Shown piece after piece: positions 1 through 7,863 of a stretch of 64,000 nucleotides of DNA (the stretch's first letter is position 1; each line of letters begins with the position of its first letter). This stretch comes from Sphingobium sp. MI1205 (GTDB taxonomy: Bacteria > Pseudomonadota > Alphaproteobacteria > Sphingomonadales > Sphingomonadaceae): NCBI RefSeq assembly GCF_001563285.1, contig NZ_CP005191.1, positions 223,489 through 287,488 on the forward strand, written 5' to 3'. Below the pieces are notes generated by a model. That model saw nothing but the letters and a program-made list of their open reading frames with translations, did no database searches and was not told the origin of the DNA. Made by a program: the position numbers and the translations under genes.

Positions 1-478
1 CAATGCCGTATTCGCTGCCCGCCAGGTAGCGGTGGGTCCGCAGCTGCCCCTCTAGCACTCGGTAGAGGCGATGCGTCTCATTCGAGAAGCGCTTGAGAGG
101 ATAAGCTTCACCCGATGCAAAGCGGCGGAAGTGATGGGTCTGGCCGAACATGGGACCGACCCCACCCATCTGGAACATAAGCCACTGCAGTGCCAGGTAG
201 CGATCCTGGGCACTGGCAGGGAGCAGCTTGCCAGTCTTCTCCGCCAAGTAGATCAGGATCGCGCCCGACTCGAACAGCACCAGCGGCCGCCCGCCGGGGC
301 CCTGACTGTCCTCGATCACGGGAATCTTGTTGTTGGGATTGAGCTGCAGGAATGCGGGTGAAAGCTGCTCGTCCTTTGACAGGTCCACCGGCACGACTTC
401 GTACTCCAGCCCCAGCTCTTCCAGCGCGATCGATACCTTTCGCCCGTTGGGCGTTGTCCATGTGTGCAGTTTGATCAT
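1..478 (-). CDS. Glutathione S-transferase, partial (runs off left edge)
   Basis: An open frame reads leftward from an ATG at 478 and leaves the window with no stop, so the C-terminus is unseen. The protein begins MIKLHTWTTPNGRKVSIALE and has the thioredoxin-fold GST N-domain with the cis-Pro and glutathione-contact segment (NNKIPVIED, then LVLFESGAILIYLAEKTG), followed by the start of the helical domain (QMGGVGPMFGQTHHFRR). This matches YfcG/YghU-type GSTs, which act on glutathione adducts or mixed disulfides in the cytoplasm. It is divergent from the MarR-led operon, with inverted repeats between them. Two more GSTs of the same type lie at 7860 and 10047. The substrate is unknown; a role in detoxifying chloroaromatic intermediates is inference from the neighbourhood. 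Confidence 0.85.
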   Translation of the reverse strand, partial: MIKLHTWTTPNGRKVSIALEELGLEYEVVPVDLSKDEQLSPAFLQLNPNNKIPVIEDSQGPGGRPLVLFESGAILIYLAEKTGKLLPASAQDRYLALQWLMFQMGGVGPMFGQTHHFRRFASGEAYPLKRFSNETHRLYRVLEGQLRTHRYLAGSEYGI

Positions 479-484
479 AGTTTT

Positions 485-515
485 AGACAGAATGTCTGGC
501 TATATTAGACAGTCT
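485..515. promoter_or_regulatory. Candidate MarR operators between divergent GST and marR
   Basis: Two short palindromes lie in the 141-bp gap between the divergent genes: AGACAGAATGTCT at 485-497 and AGACAGTCT at 507-515. A further TTTTTGTCT follows to about 525. Repeated AGACA/TGTCT half-sites in an A+T-rich divergent promoter are what a MarR dimer usually binds. That the MarR at 620 binds here is inference. Confidence 0.5.
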
Positions 516-619
516 TTTTGTCTTTGTGAATTGGTATTTCGTCAGTAATAACCCGAATAATGAACTTGACATCACTTCTTTTAGGCAGATAATATGTCCA
601 TATTGATTCACGGAAAATT

Positions 620-1177
620 ATGAAAAAGTCCACCGAAACCTATTCGCCCTGGAAGCCCGCCAAACCAGATGCCACCATGGGCGCCTTGGCCGGCACGCTT
701 GGCACTTTGCTACGCACGCCGTTCGAAGCACTGGCAGCGCGCGTCTACACGGCGCTGGCCGTCAGCTATCCCGACGTTCGTGAAGCGCATGGCGCTGTGT
801 TCAGGCACCTGCCGCTGGCCGGCGCCTCCGTGTCTGATCTGGCCCGGCGCGCTGGCATGGCCAAGCAAAGCATGGGCTTCTTGGTCGATTCGCTGCTGGG
901 AGCCGGCTACCTGGAAGCCGCGCAGAGCGCGACGGACCGGCGGGCCAAGCTAGTGCGCCTGTCCGCCCGCGGCATGCAGATGCAGTCGCGCGCGATAGAG
1001 ATCGGCTTGGCGATCGAGGCCGAATGGGCCCAGAGCATGGGAGAAGTCGAAATGGGCGCGCTGCGCGCCCTGCTCAAGGTGCTGGCCGAGTCGATCCCCG
1101 AATCCACGACGGCGGGCAATGTGCCCGCAGAAACATCCACCCTCAGCAAGACACGCAAGAAGAAGGAGACTGTCTAA
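620..1177 (+). CDS. MarR-family transcriptional regulator
   Basis: 185 aa with a winged helix-turn-helix in the middle: the segment SVSDLARRAGMAKQSMGFLV (about residues 71-90) is the HTH and DRRAKLVRLSARG is the wing. MarR proteins are usually ligand-sensing repressors of adjacent genes. It is the first gene of a co-directional run to 5814 and its stop overlaps the next start (TAATG at 1175-1179), so it is probably cotranscribed with the catabolic genes. Chloroaromatic ortho-pathway clusters are normally controlled by a divergent LysR regulator, so a MarR leader is unusual. The C-terminal tail is Lys-rich and has no obvious function. Confidence 0.85.
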   Translation: MKKSTETYSPWKPAKPDATMGALAGTLGTLLRTPFEALAARVYTALAVSYPDVREAHGAVFRHLPLAGASVSDLARRAGMAKQSMGFLVDSLLGAGYLEAAQSATDRRAKLVRLSARGMQMQSRAIEIGLAIEAEWAQSMGEVEMGALRALLKVLAESIPESTTAGNVPAETSTLSKTRKKKETV

Positions 1178-1512
1178 TGTACGTAGCGATTTTTTTCCAA
1201 GATCTGCCTGGCACCGCCGCCAGGCGCCAGGCCGTGGTGTCTGAGCACCGCAAATACATGGAGGCGCGCTCCTCCCAAGTGCTGGCTGCCGGCGCGACAT
1301 TTACCGACGACGGCAAGGCTGTCAAGGGCGGCAGCTATGTGATCTCAGTCGCCAGCATGGAGGAAGCTCGTGCCTTCGTAGACAACGACCCCTTCACCAA
1401 GGCGGGACTGCGTGCCTTTGTCACCATTCAGCCCTGGATCAAGGCTGTGTTCGACGGTCAGTTCAACATCCCGACGGACGACAGCCCGCTCTACGCGAGC
1501 TCGGTGGCCTGA
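1177..1512 (+). CDS. YciI-like protein, possible TftG-type dehydrochlorinase
   Basis: 111 aa, starting at the ATG that overlaps the marR stop and follows a good ribosome site (AGAAGGAGA). It has the YciI/muconolactone-isomerase-like ferredoxin fold signature: a conserved His near residue 25 (VVSEHRKYME), a central GGSYVISVASMEEARAFVDN-like strand-helix and a PFTKAGL segment. TftG of 2,4,5-T degraders, a chlorohydroxyhydroquinone dehydrochlorinase, belongs to this superfamily. Placement in a chloroaromatic operon makes removal of chloride from a lactone or hydroxyquinone plausible. That is inference; the sequence shows only the fold family. It sits 11 bp before maleylacetate reductase. Confidence 0.65.
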   Translation: MYVAIFFQDLPGTAARRQAVVSEHRKYMEARSSQVLAAGATFTDDGKAVKGGSYVISVASMEEARAFVDNDPFTKAGLRAFVTIQPWIKAVFDGQFNIPTDDSPLYASSVA

Positions 1513-1523
1513 AAGCTGCAACC

Positions 1524-2597
1524 ATGCTGAACTTCACCTACCAAAGCCTCCCGTCGCGCGTGCGCTTTGGCCGCGGGACTATCTCGGAATTGGGCAGCGA
1601 GCTGGACAAGCTGGGTTGCCGCCGAGCGATGGTTGTTGCCAGCGCGCCCCAGGCCGCCCACGCGCAACTCCTGCGCGAGCAGCTGGGCGGCGCTTGCGCC
1701 GGCGCTTTCACGCGCGCGGCCATGCACACGCCCACCGAGCTCACGCAGGAAGCGCTGACGGAGGTTGCTAGGCTGGGCGTGGACGGAATCGTCGCAATTG
1801 GGGGCGGTTCGGCCATCGGCCTGTCCAAGGCCATCGCGCTGCATACTGACCTGCCCCAACTGGTAATTCCCACCACCTACGCAGGCTCGGAGATGACGCC
1901 CATACTCGGGCAGACCGAAAGCGGCATAAAAACGACGCAGCGCAGCCCCAGGGTCCTGCCCGAAACCGTCATCTACGACGTCGAACTGACTTACTCGCTG
2001 CCACTGGCCATGTCGGTCGCCAGCGGCATTAATGCCATGGCACATGCCGTGGAGGCGCTTTATGCCAGCGACACCAACCCGGTGGTCGCCCAGATGGCTG
2101 AAGCCGGTATCGCCGCTCTATATCGCAGCCTGCCGGCGCTGCGCACAGGCGCGGCCGATCCTGAAGTGCGCGGTCAGGCACTGTACGGCTCCTGGATGAG
2201 CGCCATGTGCCTTGCGTCCACCTCCATGGGCTTGCATCACAAACTGTGTCACACGCTCGGCGGCGCGCTTAACCTGCCACACGCCGAGACGCACACCATC
2301 GTGCTGCCGCACGCAATCGCCTACAACGCGCCCAGTGTGCGCGATGCTGTGGATGTCATCAAGCGCGCCATGGGCGGCGGTGGCATTGCTGGACGCATCC
2401 ACGATATCGCCAGCAGCTGTGATGTGCCGGTTGCGCTGCGCGACATCGGCATGCGGGAATCAGACATCGACAAGGTTACCGATCTGGTCATGTCCAAGCC
2501 CTATGCCAACCCTCGCCCTCTAGACGCAGGCCTCATCCGCAGGTTGCTGACCAATGCATGGTCAGGCCTGCGCCCAGACCACTCTACCTACCTGTGA
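1524..2597 (+). CDS. Maleylacetate reductase
   Basis: 357 aa, the usual length for the iron-type alcohol-dehydrogenase-fold maleylacetate reductases (TfdF/ClcE/MacA). The NAD-binding segment GIVAIGGGSAIGLSKAIALH (about 90-110), the PTTYAGSEMTPILGQTE signature, and the conserved HHKLCHTLGG and HAETH segments are all present. It reduces maleylacetate, and removes Cl from 2-chloromaleylacetate, to give 3-oxoadipate with NAD(P)H. The stop overlaps the start of the next gene (TGATG at 2595-2599), so translation is probably coupled. It could also serve hydroxyquinol-type pathways, including the end of HCH breakdown, where LinF does this job; I do not assign linF. Confidence 0.92.
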   Translation: MLNFTYQSLPSRVRFGRGTISELGSELDKLGCRRAMVVASAPQAAHAQLLREQLGGACAGAFTRAAMHTPTELTQEALTEVARLGVDGIVAIGGGSAIGLSKAIALHTDLPQLVIPTTYAGSEMTPILGQTESGIKTTQRSPRVLPETVIYDVELTYSLPLAMSVASGINAMAHAVEALYASDTNPVVAQMAEAGIAALYRSLPALRTGAADPEVRGQALYGSWMSAMCLASTSMGLHHKLCHTLGGALNLPHAETHTIVLPHAIAYNAPSVRDAVDVIKRAMGGGGIAGRIHDIASSCDVPVALRDIGMRESDIDKVTDLVMSKPYANPRPLDAGLIRRLLTNAWSGLRPDHSTYL

Positions 2598-3748
2598 TGA
2601 ATTCTCGCGTGCCGCAGAACGAAACTATTGAGGCCATCGAAACACGCATCGTCGATGTCCCGCTGAAAAAGACCCACAATCACTCCAATGCCTCGCATGC
2701 TCAGCAGTCGCTAGTGTTCCTGACGCTGCGCACTTCGGGCGGCGCAGTCGCACACGGAGAAGGTGGCACGCCCGCAGGCACCGCCTTCTGGGGCGGCGAA
2801 TCCTGCGAAACAATCAAGTGTGTGATCGACCGCTACTTGGCGCCGGCGCTGCGGGGTGTAAACGTGTTCGCCCATGAGCAGGTGCTCAAGACCATGGACC
2901 GGGCGGCGGCCGGCAACCACTTCGCCAAGGCGGCCGTAGACGTGGCCGTGCACGACGCCGTGGGGCGCCTGCTGGGGATTCCCGTCAGCGCGCTTTACGG
3001 CGGCCAGGTGCGCGGTTCCATGCCCGTGCTGTGGGCATTGGTCTCGGGCGACGCGGCCGCAGACATCGACGATGCGGCCCGCATGCTGCAGGAGCGCCGC
3101 CATAAGACGTTCAAGATCAAGATGGGGTTCGAAGGTCCTGAGACTGAATCTCGTAGAGTCATGCGTACTGCGCGGGCGATCCATGATATCGCTGCGCACG
3201 CGGTTGTGACGGTCGACCTGAACCAAGCTTGGGATATAGCGACATGCGCGCGCTACCTGCCGCAGTTCGAAGACGCAGGCATCGCCATGGTCGAGCAGCC
3301 GCTGCCTCACTGGAACCGTGACGGCATGGCGGCGCTGTCGTTGCGCCTACGGATGGCGGTGGTGGCCGATGAAGGTTTGTGGGATTTCCACGATGCATAC
3401 GCCTCCTTCAAGTCGGGCGCCACCGGACTGTACGGAGTGAAGATCGGCAAGGGCGGCGGCATTCGTCGCGCCTACAAGGCTGCTGCGGTGGCCGAGGCCG
3501 CCGGCATTCCCATCTATGGCGGTATGGCGCTGGAAAGTTCCCTAGGCACGGCCGCCGCCCTGCAACTGTTCAGCGCGCTGCCGGCGCTAGACTGGGACTG
3601 CGAACTCATCGGCCCGCTCCTGCTGGCCGATGACCTGGCCACTGAGCCCACACGATACCGCGACTTTGAGGTTGTGGTACCGGGCGGCATCGGCCTGGGC
3701 GTACAGCCCGACCACGACAAGATCAATTTCTACACCCGCAAGACATGA
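2597..3748 (+). CDS. Chloromuconate cycloisomerase (enolase superfamily)
   Basis: 383 aa from the ATG overlapping the previous stop. Enolase-superfamily catalytic residues are visible in order: the KxK base in FKIKMGF, metal ligands in VDLNQAWD, MVEQPLP and VADEGL, and the second Lys base in VKIGKGGG. This is the muconate-lactonizing subgroup (TfdD/ClcB-like). It cycloisomerizes chloro-cis,cis-muconates to dienelactones with Mn2+. It overlaps dienelactone hydrolase by 4 bp (ATGA). Choice between muconate and chloromuconate as substrate is by operon context, not by a diagnostic residue. Confidence 0.9.
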   Translation: MNSRVPQNETIEAIETRIVDVPLKKTHNHSNASHAQQSLVFLTLRTSGGAVAHGEGGTPAGTAFWGGESCETIKCVIDRYLAPALRGVNVFAHEQVLKTMDRAAAGNHFAKAAVDVAVHDAVGRLLGIPVSALYGGQVRGSMPVLWALVSGDAAADIDDAARMLQERRHKTFKIKMGFEGPETESRRVMRTARAIHDIAAHAVVTVDLNQAWDIATCARYLPQFEDAGIAMVEQPLPHWNRDGMAALSLRLRMAVVADEGLWDFHDAYASFKSGATGLYGVKIGKGGGIRRAYKAAAVAEAAGIPIYGGMALESSLGTAAALQLFSALPALDWDCELIGPLLLADDLATEPTRYRDFEVVVPGGIGLGVQPDHDKINFYTRKT

Positions 3749-4446
3749 CTAATTTCAATTATTCCATCGACACCTCGCACGGCCCCATGGATGGCTACAT
3801 CACTGCGCAGCCTGGTCAGGCCCGGCCCGGCATCGTGCTGCTGCCTGAGATTTTCGGCATCAACGGCGCGATGCGCCTGGCGGCAGACCAGTTCTCGCAG
3901 GCAGGGTTCGCGGTGCTGGCACCCGACCTATTCAGCCAAGTAGAGTCGCGCGTTGAGCTGGGCTACACGGAAGCGGACCGCGAACGCGCGATCGCCATCT
4001 GGCAAAAGATGGACGACTCTGTGGCGCTGGCGGACAGCCGCGCTGCCATCAATGCACTGGCGGCTGATCCACGCTGCAACGGAGAAATTAGCGTATTAGG
4101 TTTTTGCCTAGGAGGCAAATACGCGTTACTGTTGGCGGCCCAAGGCGGCATCCTCGCGAGCGTGTCCTTTTATCCGGTGCGTGTTAACGACTACCAAGAA
4201 CAACTGATTACGCTAAAGTGTCCCACGCAGGTCCACGTTGGCGACGACGACGCGCACATACCGCCTCCAGTGCTCGATGTCCTTACAAGCGCGCTCTCGA
4301 GCAGCGAGACCAACGAGCTGCATCTGTATGCGGGAGCCGGGCACGGCTTTTTCAACTCGGTTCGCTCCTTCGGCTACTCGCCGCGCGCCGCGGAATCGGC
4401 GTTTACGCGCGCCGTCGCCTTTCTGAATCGGCACCAAGGTACTTGA
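3745..4446 (+). CDS. Dienelactone hydrolase
   Basis: 233 aa alpha/beta hydrolase of the carboxymethylenebutenolidase family (TfdE/ClcD-like). The catalytic triad is visible: Cys nucleophile in VLGFCLGGKYALL, Asp in VGDDDAHIPP and His in GAGHGFFN. The Glu of LPEIFGIN matches the residue that holds the resting Cys in this family. It hydrolyses dienelactone to maleylacetate, the substrate of the reductase two genes upstream. Start overlaps the cycloisomerase stop; its own stop overlaps the next ATG (TGATG at 4444-4448). Confidence 0.93.
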   Translation: MTNFNYSIDTSHGPMDGYITAQPGQARPGIVLLPEIFGINGAMRLAADQFSQAGFAVLAPDLFSQVESRVELGYTEADRERAIAIWQKMDDSVALADSRAAINALAADPRCNGEISVLGFCLGGKYALLLAAQGGILASVSFYPVRVNDYQEQLITLKCPTQVHVGDDDAHIPPPVLDVLTSALSSSETNELHLYAGAGHGFFNSVRSFGYSPRAAESAFTRAVAFLNRHQGT

Positions 4447-5144
4447 TGGCCGGCAAGATCGCAAGTACGGTGGCCGAGGCGATCGGCCCCGTAGCCGACG
4501 CATCGGTCGTGATGGTCGGCGGTTTCGGCACCGCCGGCATCCCCAATGAACTGATAGGAGGACTGATCGCCACCGGTGCTAGGGAATTAGTGGTTGTCAA
4601 TAACAACGCTGGCAATGGTGACAGCGGCTTGGCCGCGCTGCTCAAGGCCGGCCGCGTGCGCAAGATAATCTGCAGCTTCCCGCGGCAAGCCGACAGCCAA
4701 ATCTTCGATGCGCTGTACCGGCAGCGCCGCATCGAGCTGGAGCTGGTGCCGCAAGGCAATCTAGTCGAACGCATACGCGCCGCAGGCGCCGGCATAGGCG
4801 GCTTCTTCACGCCGGTGGGCTACGGCACGAAGCTCGCGCAGGGCAAAGAGACGCGCGAGATCGCGGGAAGGATGTACGTGCTGGAGTTGCCCATCCACGC
4901 GGACCTGGCGCTCATCAAGGCCGAACGCGGCGACGCCTGGGGCAACCTCACCTACCGGAAAGCCGCCAGGAACTTCGGTCCCATCATGGCGACGGCGGCC
5001 CGGCGCACCGTCGCCTCGGTCCATGAGGTGCTGGCGGCTGGTGACATGGACCCGGAGACCGTGGTCACGCCTGGCATCTTCGTCAAGTCACTGGTGCAGG
5101 TGCCGCGCGCGGCCACCGGCGCCGGCGGATTCAAGGGGGCATGA
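4446..5144 (+). CDS. 3-oxoadipate CoA-transferase, subunit A
   Basis: 232 aa, CoA-transferase family 1 alpha subunit (CatI/PcaI type). It has the glycine-rich segment GGFGTAGIPNELIGGL near residue 22 and the GFFTPVGYGTKLAQGKETRE stretch typical of the family. With subunit B it moves CoA from succinyl-CoA to 3-oxoadipate, letting carbon enter beta-oxidation to acetyl-CoA and succinyl-CoA. Most chlorocatechol clusters stop at maleylacetate reductase and rely on chromosomal pca/cat genes, so this operon is more self-contained than usual. Confidence 0.92.
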   Translation: MAGKIASTVAEAIGPVADASVVMVGGFGTAGIPNELIGGLIATGARELVVVNNNAGNGDSGLAALLKAGRVRKIICSFPRQADSQIFDALYRQRRIELELVPQGNLVERIRAAGAGIGGFFTPVGYGTKLAQGKETREIAGRMYVLELPIHADLALIKAERGDAWGNLTYRKAARNFGPIMATAARRTVASVHEVLAAGDMDPETVVTPGIFVKSLVQVPRAATGAGGFKGA

Positions 5145-5148
5145 GGCA

Positions 5149-5814
5149 ATGAACTACCGAAGCCGTGACAAGGCTGAACTGGCGTCCCTAATCGCCCGCG
5201 ACATTCCGGACAATTCCTATGTGAACCTGGGCATCGGCATGCCCACGCTGATTGCCAACTACCTGCCGGAGGGCGCTGGTATCGTGCTGCACAGCGAGAA
5301 CGGCATACTGGGCATGGGACCAGCCCCAGAATCGGGCGAGGAAGACTACGACCTCATAAACGCTGGCAAGCAACCAGTCACACTTCTAGCTGGAGGCTCT
5401 TACTTCCACCACGCAGACAGCTTTGCCATGATGCGCGGCGGCCATCTCGACATTTGCGTGCTGGGCGCATTTCAGGTCAGCCAATTCGGCGACCTTGCGA
5501 ACTGGCACACCGGCAATCCGGAGGACATCCCTGCCGTGGGGGGCGCCATGGACCTTGCTACGGGCGCTAGGCAAACGTGGGTGATGATGGATCTGCTGAC
5601 CCGGTCGGGGCAGAGCAAACTAGTCAAGGCATGCACTTATCCGCTCACGGGCTTGGCCTGTGTCGGTCGCGTCTACACGGACTTGGCCACCTTCACCCGC
5701 ACACCCTACGGCATGACCGCAAGCGACATCGTCGAAGGTTTGAGCCTGCACGCTTTGTGCGACATGACCGGCCTTGAGCTGCTGGATGGAAATGCCGGGG
5801 GGAGCAGAGATTGA
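5149..5814 (+). CDS. 3-oxoadipate CoA-transferase, subunit B
   Basis: 221 aa, CoA-transferase family 1 beta subunit (CatJ/PcaJ type). The catalytic glutamate lies in the segment VLHSENGILGMGP, followed by INAGKQPVTLLAGGSYF, and the C-terminal region has the AMDLATGARQTWVMM block. Starts 4 bp after subunit A with a strong GGGGG/AGG ribosome site inside the end of the previous gene. It is the last clear catabolic gene of the MarR-led operon. Confidence 0.92.
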   Translation: MNYRSRDKAELASLIARDIPDNSYVNLGIGMPTLIANYLPEGAGIVLHSENGILGMGPAPESGEEDYDLINAGKQPVTLLAGGSYFHHADSFAMMRGGHLDICVLGAFQVSQFGDLANWHTGNPEDIPAVGGAMDLATGARQTWVMMDLLTRSGQSKLVKACTYPLTGLACVGRVYTDLATFTRTPYGMTASDIVEGLSLHALCDMTGLELLDGNAGGSRD

Positions 5815-6053
5815 AGTGGCTGGCCGCAAAATGGCGTCGAGGCGCGGACATCGTCCCCTTTAGCCTGTTCGGTTGTCTACTGACCTCAACGGCCGGAGCG
5901 GTGACCAACGGACTGTTGGAAGGCAGCAGCGCGGGGTCCATCGCGCACCGGCTGGCCTGCGGCTATGCAGGTGCCTGTGTGATGGTGATTGCTCTCTTTC
6001 CCTTTCTTGCCACCATGCGCAAATCGCGCGCCGCGCGAAGCAGTGACACCTGA
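5811..6053 (+). CDS. Small membrane protein or transporter remnant
   Basis: An 80-aa frame starts at a TTG that overlaps the CoA-transferase stop (TTGA at 5811-5814). It holds two hydrophobic stretches (FSLFGCLLTSTAGAVTNGLL and ACGYAGACVMVIALFPFLAT) and ends in a basic tail. It resembles the last helices of a major-facilitator permease more than a complete protein, so it may be a remnant of an uptake gene that once ended the operon. I recognise no family with confidence. Confidence 0.35.
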   Translation: MKWLAAKWRRGADIVPFSLFGCLLTSTAGAVTNGLLEGSSAGSIAHRLACGYAGACVMVIALFPFLATMRKSRAARSSDT

Positions 6054-6123
6054 AAAGCGCATGAAGAGTCCGGCAATTTCAGTCACGACTATGCCTGATG
6101 CGACCTGCATTCAGGCAAAACGC

Positions 6124-6159
6124 TTGACACAAGCCATTTTTTATCGACTGATATAAAAT
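6124..6159 (+). promoter_or_regulatory. Promoter with A+T-rich 24-bp inverted repeat before peroxiredoxin operon
   Basis: TTGACA at 6124-6129 is followed by an imperfect palindrome at 6136-6159 whose arms are ATTTTTTATC and GATATAAAAT around a 4-bp centre (GACT). The position, just before a six-gene run ending with a TetR gene and a GST, fits an operator for that TetR protein, but TATC-N4-GATA sites are also bound by other regulator families. The assignment is inference. Confidence 0.45.
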
Positions 6160-6214
6160 AACGGGAGTCCGCTGCGATCCCCGCCGCGACTGCCTTGCTC
6201 GAAGGGAGATCCAA

Positions 6215-6877
6215 GTGGCCGTTATTGATCTTGATCGACAACTGCAAGAATTGCGAAAGGAGTTCGCCCGCACCGCTCCAGCCGGCCGGGTCGCGCTCTA
6301 TGAGTCCAGGATCGAGGAACTGCGATCGACCTTTGCGAGGCACGCTGCGCTGAAGGAGGGAGACAGGGCCCCCGACTTTTCGTTGCCGGACGCCCAAGGC
6401 GGCACGGTGTCGCTGTCCGCTGCTCTCAAGCAAGGTCCTGTGGTGGTGACCTTCTATCGAGGTGGCTGGTGTCCGTACTGCAACCTCCAACTGCGGTCCT
6501 ACCAGGCCTTGCTGCCCGAGTTGGCATCCTTTGGCGCAAGCATGCTGGCCATCTCACCTCAGCTTCCGGACGCATCACTGTCAACCGCGGAGCGCGAGGC
6601 GTTGACGTTTAACGTCCTGAGCGATCTGGGCAATGACGTGGCTCGCCAATTCGGGCTGGTCTATCCATTGCCGCAGGAACTGCGCGATGCCTTGAGTTCC
6701 AGCAACAAGGCGCTGCCGAGCATAAATGGGGACGCCAGTTGGGAGCTGCCCGTTCCCGCCACCTATGTGATCACGCCGAACCAGAGGATCTCGCTGGCTT
6801 TCATCGAGGTCGATTACCGGCAGCGATTGGCCCCGCAGCGACTTCTTGCGGCGCTGCAAGAGCAGGCGGTTACGTGA
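6215..6877 (+). CDS. Peroxiredoxin (AhpC/TSA family)
   Basis: 220 aa starting at a GTG with a good ribosome site (GAAGGGA at 6201-6207). The thioredoxin-fold domain (about residues 48-210) carries the redox motif in VTFYRGGWCPYCNLQ, a CxxC in place of the single peroxidatic Cys of classical Prx. It is a cytoplasmic thiol peroxidase or oxidoreductase. A coiled N-terminal 45 residues precede the domain, as is common in this subgroup. It is the first gene of an operon with an EamA permease, GSTs and an SDR, suggesting a role in redox or electrophile stress. Confidence 0.85.
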   Translation: MAVIDLDRQLQELRKEFARTAPAGRVALYESRIEELRSTFARHAALKEGDRAPDFSLPDAQGGTVSLSAALKQGPVVVTFYRGGWCPYCNLQLRSYQALLPELASFGASMLAISPQLPDASLSTAEREALTFNVLSDLGNDVARQFGLVYPLPQELRDALSSSNKALPSINGDASWELPVPATYVITPNQRISLAFIEVDYRQRLAPQRLLAALQEQAVT

Positions 6878-7863
6878 CGCAGGCCGTCGACTTGGTGCAA
6901 GAAGCGGTAGTCGGACCGGCTGCCGCGTCGTGGCCTCAGAGATCATCCCGGAACGTCTTGCGCGGATTCTGCTGGGCCGGGCTCAGCGTCACGATCTTTG
7001 CGGGCTGGTTCGTCGTGACGCGCTTCAGTGTCACGCGCGAACTTCGCCTGTGGGATGTGACCGCGCTGCGGTTCGGCATCGGTGCCGTCATTCTTCTTCC
7101 AGTGCTGTTGCGGGGAAAGAGACGCCTATCAGCCAAGGAATGGCGTGAGGGGCTGGTCTATGCCTGCCTTTGGGGGTTGCCCTTCGTCCTGGCGGTCGCG
7201 CTCGGCCTGCAGCTCACGTCGGCCGGCCGCGCGGCAGCGATAGCGCCGACCCTGATGCCGGTATTCGCCGGCGCCTTCGCGTGGATTTTCCTGAAAGAGA
7301 AACAGGGCCGCGCGCGCTGGTGTGGCTACCTCGCCATCATCATCGGACTGGTGTTCATGGTTGCAGGCGGTGTTTCCGCTCACGGTGGCATGAACCCGAT
7401 GGGCCTCATCGCCCTGATGACTGCCGCTGCCATGTGGGCCGTCTACACGCTGCTTTTTCGGCGCAGCGCCCTGACACCTGTGCAGGCCGCAGCCCTGATC
7501 TGCTTCTGGTCGGCCATCCTCTTCCTGCCGATCTATATTTTTGGCGGGCTCAGTCGCCTCGCCATGGCCTCACCCAGCGAGATCGGCTTGCAGGCCGTCT
7601 ATCAGGGCGTCCTGATGAGCGGCGTTGCGATCGTTTCCTTCAATCGCTCTGTCGCGCTTCTGGGCCCATCTGCGGCCACAGCCATCATCGCCCTGATTCC
7701 GGTCGTTGCTTCGCTGGCCGCCATTCCCGTACTTGGAGAGCTGCCGTCTGGTGGAGAGTGCGTTGCACTTGCCGTCGTTGTTGGCGGCGTGCTCTTGGCA
7801 GCACGTCCTGCCCGTAAAGCAGCGAAGCCATCGATTTCCGCAACCACGAGGCATACACCATGA
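6874..7863 (+). CDS. EamA/DMT-family permease
   Basis: The GTG at 6874 overlaps the peroxiredoxin stop (GTGA) and gives about 329 aa; upstream in-frame sequence belongs to the previous gene. Ten hydrophobic helices in two EamA repeats are visible, for example VLRGFCWAGLSVTIFAGWFV, WCGYLAIIIGLVFMVAGG and ALAVVVGGVLLAA. Members export or import small metabolites; the substrate cannot be told from sequence. Ends with a 4-bp overlap with the GST. Confidence 0.85.
   Translation: MTQAVDLVQEAVVGPAAASWPQRSSRNVLRGFCWAGLSVTIFAGWFVVTRFSVTRELRLWDVTALRFGIGAVILLPVLLRGKRRLSAKEWREGLVYACLWGLPFVLAVALGLQLTSAGRAAAIAPTLMPVFAGAFAWIFLKEKQGRARWCGYLAIIIGLVFMVAGGVSAHGGMNPMGLIALMTAAAMWAVYTLLFRRSALTPVQAAALICFWSAILFLPIYIFGGLSRLAMASPSEIGLQAVYQGVLMSGVAIVSFNRSVALLGPSAATAIIALIPVVASLAAIPVLGELPSGGECVALAVVVGGVLLAARPARKAAKPSISATTRHTP

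Noticed and set aside
1524..2597. Assignment as linF
   Set aside because: The operon around it is an ortho-pathway cluster and I cannot match the sequence to LinF with confidence; maleylacetate reductases of several pathways look alike.
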